This document shows, piece after piece, positions 57,905 through 64,000 of a stretch of DNA of 64,000 bases. Every line of letters begins with the position of its first letter. Position 1 is the first letter of the stretch. Below the pieces are notes generated by a model that was given only the letters and a program-made list of their open reading frames with translations, was not told the DNA's origin and did not search any database. The DNA lies in the NCBI GenBank assembly GCA_963556195.1, contig OY744525.1, positions 27,512,269-27,576,268 of the forward strand, written 5' to 3'. Position numbers and translations under genes: made by a program. This DNA comes from Sepiola atlantica. Its lineage: Eukaryota; Mollusca; Cephalopoda; Sepiida; Sepiolidae.

Positions 57905-58915
57905 TTTTTTTAATTACTTTAATTCACCCCAAACAAGGCACATTGCTCTTGAGACATAAGGGGCTACTGTGAATTAAGGGGCCAGATATATAGGAGTTGT
58001 GCAACGTGATCTTTGTTCACATTACATTTAACTTTTTGCATGTTGGCACAGTCATGGAAACAAGGGCAGGGAGGCAATTCTAAAGGCAGTTTGAGTAAAG
58101 AAGCTATTAGAGTAGAAAGCCCTACGTCATCTGGTGACCTCCACAGTGAACGGATGGAATTTAGCTGATTATCGGGTTGGTCAGGTGTATTTATCTCAAA
58201 AGGGCACCAGAGCAGCAAGTTCATCGGAGCACATTCCTTTGAAGTACTTGTAAAAGAAGCACAGGGATGCAATACTGCGGCGATGGGACAGGGGCTGCAG
58301 ATATAGCTTAGAGGGCAGTGCAGTACCTATTAGATTAGAGACTCCTTTTTTGGACCCTGTCTAAGAGGAAGAGACTAGTGGTTGGTGCACCAGCCCAGAT
58401 GTGACAACAATACTCCATGCATGGGCGGATGGTGGCTTTGTAAAGATATAGGATACTGGCAGGTGTGAGAAGTTTTCTAGCATGGTAGAGGGAGCCCATT
58501 TTCCTTGGCAGTAACTTCAATGTATTTGTTCCAATTCATGTTACCTGTGAAGTTTAAATGATAGACTCTCAGGTAGGGTGTTATAAGCCATGGTAATCAG
58601 TGGTTGAAAAGGTTTCTTATAATTGTTAAAGGAAATGAGCTTTGTCTTGTCAGCATTAAATGTTACCATCCATTTATGTCTTCCATTTTAGATCTGGAGT
58701 TAAAGTCACTCCTAAGAGCTTATTAAAACAAAGAGCTTCTTGAAGGAGAGCGCTATTCGTTTAAACTGGAGCAAGTGTCTGAGCGTTGGTGGTGAAAGAA
58801 GAGAAGCTTGGTTTTCCCCCATTGTATGACATGCTCCAGATCAGAAGAGAGAGAATCAGCAGGATCTTGTCGTGATAACGTTGGCCGCATCGTCTGAATA
58901 ACAGCTGTCATATGT
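57905..58915 (-). pseudogene. LINE family A/B relic, minus strand
   Basis: Minus strand reads from DSLSSDLEHVIQWGKTKLL (about 58850) through a WMVTFNADKTKLISFNN segment (58600-58680), KMGSLYHARKLLTPASILYL (58425-58500) and IRPCMEYCCHIWAGA to the 3' end CCTTGTTTGGGGTGAATTA at 57915. The upper part seems to come from a related subfamily joined to a family A copy. It faces the plus-strand copy tail to tail. Confidence 0.7.
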
Positions 58916-59620
58916 AGCATCAGGACCGGCGGGACACTTATAAAAGTGGGAGAGGCTCTCCTAAAAAGTGGGAGGGGGGCCGGTTAAACACATGCATATA
59001 TAACTTCATTATTGATGACCGTAAAGTGGGGGGGGGGGCTTGAGCCCGCTCCCCGGTGCCGCCGTCCATTAGCATACAACTGTGGCAGACCAGGCTGAGT
59101 CTGCATGACCCATTGGTTCTCTGATGCATTCCAGAATGTCAGACTCCCAAATCAAAAATATTTCCAAACTGTTCCATAGTCTCAATACATTTCCTATACT
59201 TAAGTTGTAGGCTACATGCTTTTTTATGATGAGCTGTGTCTGAATTTTTTGTGTTCAGGACACCTTCAAAATCTTTAACACACTGGGAGACATCCGTACC
59301 TGCTAACCTAAAGATCTGTTGTGACAGAATTATCCCAGTTATCTTCTTTTTGGTCCAAAGAAAAACAGAGAAGTAATAGGGAATATGCCTTTTGCTAAAA
59401 TAGCTGAAGAGACATTACAGGTGGGCCCAGTATGTGCGCATCAATCAATGTTCATTAAGAACTGACCGGGCATGACCAAATGTTAATAGTTGTGCCTGCG
59501 ACAATATTTCAGTCAACTCGAATCACATAACAGCTTTCCAATCATCTGATAAACTTTGTCCTCAACATGCAATTCTCTGACCATGAGAATCAATTCCTCT
59601 TATACAGACACATGGAAAAG
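58916..59620. other. Stretch without recognised gene
   Basis: G runs at 58970-58979 and 59029-59038; nothing recognised. Confidence 0.4.
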
Positions 59621-59624
59621 TCCC

Positions 59625-59965
59625 TATTTACTTGCCTGTCCACGAGGGCAGAGTTAGACACAAGGTAGGTTTTTAATATGGGGAAAATCGAACTACCCCA
59701 AAAAGGGGCACTCTGGATTGAAACAGAAATTAAAATACTTGCATCCTAATCAATCCCAACGAGGGCAGAGATAGACACAAGTTTATAATATAGGGAAAAT
59801 TCAGCTCTCCAAAAAGAGACATTCTGGATTGGAACAAAAATTTAAATTGCCTCAGTCTAGAAGGATTTCTCCTTCAATGACCTTGCACAGAATAGATGAA
59901 GTGTAGTATCAGAACAGATACTATTGGCTGATATGTACCAAAGACATCACACTGGCCAGGATTAA
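59625..59965 (-). mobile_element. Two U2-type-2 SINE bodies in tandem
   Basis: Two copies of tail plus body lie head to tail: GAGGGCAGAGTTAGACACAA to GGGGCACTCTGGATTG (59650-59720) and GAGGGCAGAGATAGACACAA to AGAGACATTCTGGATTGG (59762-59840). Only the second continues to GCCTCAGTCTAGAAGGATTT, GATGAAGTGTAGTATCAGA and a worn U2-like end. Confidence 0.7.
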
Positions 59966-60054
59966 AAAAAACTATGTACCTTGTATAGTGAACCGTATTA
60001 CATGATATACCATAGCAGCAGGGGTTGCTTTTTGGGGGTTAAAGGGGAATAAAC

Positions 60055-60082
60055 AACCCTAACCCTAACCCTAACCCTAACT
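60055..60082 (-). repeat. Short interstitial telomeric repeat
   Basis: Four exact AACCCT units plus AACT, the C-rich strand of TTAGGG. Confidence 0.85.
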
Positions 60083-60242
60083 GCCTAAGGTTTCAGTTTT
60101 TATTTTTTATGGCCATCAACTGATTGAAACATTTCAAGAATTTTTAAATTTTATTTTGTAAATTGACCAACCTCACAAATTTGCATTAACTAAATTATAT
60201 ACAGTAAAAATATCCCAAATTGTTACTTCACAGAAAGAGTAA

Positions 60243-60800
60243 ATCCTGATTTTATTTTTTACTGATGACTCACCAATTATCAAGGCTAAAATCCACCCAA
60301 GGATGAGAGTTAACAAGATGGATTAGAAGTTAAATGATGAAGAATATTATGAGAAAATTGAAAATGATTAATGGAATAAACAAAGTTTGATCCTTATGGG
60401 GACAGTTTATGACAAGTGTTTGTTCACAATAGATTTGAAGAAAATCATGTTGGAAAGCAGCCCTGTGATAATGTGTTCCACAGACCGGAAGTTCTTGGAA
60501 AGAAACTTTGTTCATGGAAATTCCGCCTGACGCTCGGCACATGGAAGAAGAAGAGAAAGTTCCTTACAGTTGTGAGAAAAAGACCAGTTCTTGTGTGAAT
60601 GTCTTACATGGAGGGAACAGAGACTTTACATCAGTCTATCACCTTTCATCAAAATAATGATAGAGTAGAGAAAGACTAGCAACGTCTCTTCTGTGAGAAA
60701 GAGGCTGCAGAGAACAGAAGAGATGTTCACCCACTAGTCACCACTTGTCAGGGCAAGAAAGCTCTGAGAAGCATCTGCCTAGATTCTAAGATAATAAATC
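60243..60800 (-). pseudogene. LINE family B 3' fragment, minus strand
   Basis: Reverse complement of the 39840-40270 type: TGATGACTCACCAATTATCA at the 3' end, then GATAATGTGTTCCACAGACC, GTTCATGGAAATTCCGCCTG, and ATAGAGTAGAGAAAGACTAG with GAACAGAAGAGATG. All frames are broken. Confidence 0.65.
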
Positions 60801-61790
60801 TTTGCCATCAAAGAATTTAAAATTCGCTCTGTAGTTTAATTTTCAGTGTAGTACTATACATTTTTGAGATTTTTAGTCACCAAAATGAGTTTAGGACAAA
60901 AACTCACTGATAATCTACAGATGCATTTTTATGTAGCTATAAAGCATATTGTAGGATACATATTTTGAGTTGTTCATGCATGACAGAATTAGTGTGAATA
61001 TGCGTTTGTGTGTGTTTACTACACAGGCCGTGATTGTCCACTTATTGTCTTCGTCACAACTCCAGTTTAAAACAAGTAACAAAGTTTTATTTTGAGGGAT
61101 GTTACAATGATACTCGTTTTCGTTTACTGAACAAAAGGCCTGCAAATCAAAACTCTTAGCAAAACACAAGTTCAACCGAACACAGTCATTCAGCTTAAAA
61201 CTCAAAGACCCATCAAAGACACACAGAAAATCAACTGACCTCCTCTGCCCCTTTGCTGGAATATATATATATAGATATTTGTCTCCTTTGTGATAGACTA
61301 CCCAGCCACCAAATTGAAGATTATCAGCCGTCAATCTATGGACATAAAAAACTGACTGACCAGGAAGTCCACCATTTAGTCGGACATTACTTTTTTCAAA
61401 TACTTTGCTCTCGGAACAAACCCCGTTTAAAGAGGCACTAACTTTTCCAATTGGAGAAATTCTGGTTGGTCAAACCCTAAAGCCAGACATATTTCCCATT
61501 TCTTGGGTGGTCTCTCTTCTCTTAGTTAAATATTTCTCCCTCACAGCAAGCTTATTGTCCTCAAGCATTGCAATTATGCAGCCCACTAAACATGTTGTCT
61601 TGTGCATGTTTACCATCATGTATCGATGTAAATGTAAATTTCAGATTATTTTATACATCAACCGAAAAAGCCTAAAAAAAACTGAATTATTCTGTCAGAT
61701 GAGGAGTCAAACAGTAAGAATATCAAACTCTGTGATGTTTGTTTTTTATTTATTTAAAAAAGAAATTCAGTTTGTCGGGGAAGCTTTTTC
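60801..61790. other. Stretch without recognised gene
   Basis: Frames of 139 (60915-61334, minus) and 152 (61405-61863, plus) codons show no family features. Short (TA)n at 61261. Confidence 0.35.
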
Positions 61791-61794
61791 AGGT

Positions 61795-62205
61795 GTTATG
61801 TTGGGCCCTTTCTGTAAAGGCGGGTCAGCGATTAATCCTGATGTGAAATGTATAAATTGGTAATTTATAAAAAGGGTGGCCTTTCACTCAATGATCCTTT
61901 GAGGGTTTGTACCTCCTCCCTCTGTTAGTGTGACCAATTGCAAAGTACTGATTTGAATTGGTATCACGAGACTGAAACAGTCAAATATGTGTGCAGCTTT
62001 AATTAAAAGACTCAATAATCTCAACTTTGGGAATTAAGTTTAATTAAAAGACTCAATAATCTCAACTTTAGGAATTAAGTTTAATTAAAAGACTCAATAA
62101 TCTCAACTTTAGGAATTAAGTTTAATTAAAAGACTCAATAATCTCAACTTTAGGAATTAAGTTTAATTAAAAGACTCAATAATCTCAACTTTAGGAATCA
62201 AGTTT
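61795..62205. repeat. Dispersed repeat with 41-bp minisatellite
   Basis: Copy 1 of a repeat (CCCTTTCTGTAAAG, AATTTATAAAAAGGGTG, CACTCAATGATCCTTT, TGTGACCAATTGCAA, TGTGTGCAGCTTTAAT). Its end is five tandem 41-base units with GACTCAATAATCTCAACTTT (about 61996-62205). Copy 2 starts at 62206. Confidence 0.8.
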
Positions 62206-62666
62206 ACCCTTTCTGTAAAGATGGATGAGCAATTAATCCTAATATGAAATGTATAAATTATAAATTTATAAAAAGGGTGCCCTTCCACTCAATGATCCTT
62301 TCAGGTTTCGTACCCTACCCCCTCCCCTCTGTTGGGAAATTTTTAAATTGACATGTAGTAGAAGAAGGGTTCACATCAAAGTTTCAAAGGAGTCGTCATG
62401 ACTGTCTTGATCGTCAAATGACAATCATGACAAAAAAAACAACAATTGAACATTGACATAGCAGCTCTGTCAGAAACATGCTTGTTGGGAGAGGTTCAGA
62501 TAAACAAAATATCATCTCTTATAGGAATGCCTTTCTGGTGTGACCAATTGCAATATGACCACAAGTTGGTGCAGGGCAAGTTAAAGATGAGTTTCTATAA
62601 AAACATTCATATGGCTAGAGTAAAAGTGCTGAGTTGAATTGGCATCGTCAGATTGAAACAGGCAAA
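62206..62666. repeat. Second copy of the dispersed repeat, left part
   Basis: Matches 61807-61925, then holds an extra 62340-62535 segment, then matches again from TGTGACCAATTGCAA (62539) to GATTGAAACAGGCAAA (62665), where a LINE is inserted. Confidence 0.7.
62435..62540 (+). pseudogene. LINE endonuclease fragment
   Basis: Plus strand reads NIDIAALSETCLLGEVQI, the N-terminal motif (DI-ALSET) of LINE apurinic endonucleases. Only about 30 codons remain. Confidence 0.5.
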
Positions 62667-63314
62667 AATTGCCAAGGCTGCCGCAAAGAAGGTTGGCTCC
62701 CTCTACCGTGCTAGTGGACTCCTTACACCTGACATTATCCTGTATCTCTACAAAGCCACCATTCGCCCATGCATGGAGTATTGTTGCCACATCTGGGCTG
62801 GTGCATCATCTACTAGTCTCTCCCTCCTTGACAAAGTCCAAAAAAGAGTAGTCAACCTAATAGGTCCCTCACTGTCAGCTAAGCTCCAGCCCCTGTCCCA
62901 TCGCCGCAATGTAGCATCCTTGTGTTTATTTTACAAATACTTCAATGGATTATGCTCCGATGAGTGTGCTGCTCTGGTGCCCCCTCGACGTAAATTCACT
63001 AGACTAACTCGACATTCTAGTAAATCTCATTCATTCACTGTGGAGGTCCCCAGATGCCGGAGAGCATTCTACTCAAATAGCTTCTTTCCTCGTGCTGCTG
63101 GCCTCTGGAACTCCCTCCCTGCCCCCTGTTTCCCCGACAGTACTGACATGCAGAAATTTAAAACTAATGTAAACAGACATCTCGCTGCTCAGATCCCAAT
63201 TTAAGCTGAACCACCAATCCTTCCCCCCTTTTCCTTTTTCTCAGTAGCCCCTTACGTTTACAGTGGCGTCCTGCCTTGTTTGGGGTGAACCATGTAAAAA
63301 AAAAAAAAAAAAAA
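62667..63314 (+). pseudogene. LINE family A 3' end, best copy
   Basis: A frame open from 62653 to 63204 covers the C-terminal domain: KKVGSLYRASGLLTPDIIL, YKATIRPCMEYCCHIWAGA, LLDKVQKRVVNLIGPSL, LSHRRNVASLCLFYKYF and SFTVEVPRCRRAFYSNSFF. After the stop the 3' UTR is CCCCTTACGTTTACAGTGGC and CCTTGTTTGGGGTGAACCAT with a poly(A) of about 19. The 5' truncation and intact tail mark an ordinary LINE insertion. It splits the dispersed repeat whose unbroken form stands at 61960-61995. It is the least decayed LINE piece here. Confidence 0.85.
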
Positions 63315-63420
63315 ATGTGTGCAGCCTTAAATGAAAGAATCAATAGTCTCAACTTTGACCGAACTTTAGGAATCAAGTTTACTCAGTAAAGATTGAAGTG
63401 ATTAGTCTGATAATGAGGAA
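63315..63420. repeat. Second copy of the dispersed repeat, right part
   Basis: ATGTGTGCAGCCTTAAATGA and CAATAGTCTCAACTTTGACC continue the repeat after the LINE insertion. Confidence 0.7.
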
Positions 63421-63689
63421 ATATCAAGACTGATTTGATGATAACGATTTTTATATATATATATAAAACTAGAAAGCATGAACACTCTGCATGAACAGCT
63501 ATAAAGACAGGATTATATAACACTACCAGCTCACGGCAAAACCTTCAAAGATCACAAATTGATCCGGCAATGCAAACTCAGCAGGAAAAAAAAAAGAGTA
63601 GTGGGGAAATCTATCTTCTGATATTCAGCAAGCCTTTGACCTCAAAACTCAAAGGTATTTTACCTGTTGATATGACAAATCTTTTGTCC

Positions 63690-64000
63690 ACCAACATCCT
63701 CAATGTTCCCTTTAAGGTCTACGGATGATGCCAATATTGTCAAAGAATCAACAAAGGTGTTCCAACAATGGAGGAAACACTTTGATGATTTGCTCGACAG
63801 TTTTTCAGCAGTCCACTATGGTGTTACAGAGAACCTTCCACAGTGTGACATGGTGTACCGAATGGATCGCCTTCTGGTGAGGTAAGACTGGCAATTAAAC
63901 AGATTAAAGCACATGGTCGAGACGTTCTTGAAATGTTGAAAGTCAGAAGCAAGAGTGTAATTGAAGCAATAACAACCTTTGTCATCAATAGTTGGGTCGA
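63690..64000 (+). pseudogene. LINE pre-RT fragment at the window edge
   Basis: Frame 63703-63885 reads TKVFQQWRKHFDDLLDSF, the segment before the reverse transcriptase in RTE- and L1-like elements. It continues after a shift with GEVRLAIKQIKAHGRDVLEM. It is cut by the window end, so the RT core may follow. Confidence 0.6.

Noticed and set aside
61405..61863. 152-codon frame on the plus strand
   Set aside because: No recognisable domain, and it runs into the dispersed repeat starting near 61795.

Overview
The window looks like a piece of an AT-rich, intron- and repeat-laden animal genome. A mollusc, and most likely a cephalopod such as an octopus, is the best fit. The support is abundant (TA)n and (ATGT)n microsatellites, SINEs with 5S rRNA, tRNA and U2 snRNA heads, several non-LTR retrotransposon (LINE) families in decay, TTAGGG-type telomere units, and an apparently intronless multi-C2H2 zinc-finger gene. 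The organism call is inference; nothing in the sequence names a species.

Only one cellular protein-coding gene is well supported: a 561-residue C2H2 zinc-finger protein on the minus strand at 11482-13167, with poly(A) signals about 120 bases past the stop. The rest is transposon-derived or unassigned. 1-11000 holds 5S- and tRNA-derived SINEs, fold-back elements and AT microsatellites. 14.8-34.7 kb has a LINE whose ORF carries a PHD-like zinc finger after the reverse transcriptase (18756-20205), LINE 3' fragments, a 561-bp hAT-type MITE with a perfect 8-bp target duplication, a Tc1/mariner fragment, two U2-headed SINE families, and a 92-bp palindromic MITE whose empty site is preserved nearby. 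35.5-39.8 kb is a 53-bp satellite of about 80 copies. 39.8-47.9 kb is a mosaic of LINE tails, SINEs and MITEs. 49.3-52.6 kb is a 73-bp satellite of about 46 copies with visible higher-order duplications. 53-64 kb holds a LINE interrupted by a candidate solo LTR and a small hAT MITE, LINE copies in opposite orientations, a short interstitial telomeric repeat and a 41-bp minisatellite.

The elements interlock. SINEs with different heads (U2 type 1, U2 type 2, tRNA-like) end in a related tail containing CTTGTGTCTAAC followed by GTAAATA. Several insertions can be read against uninserted paralogues inside the same window, which gives an internal relative chronology. All coordinates of decayed elements are approximate by tens of bases unless target duplications are stated.
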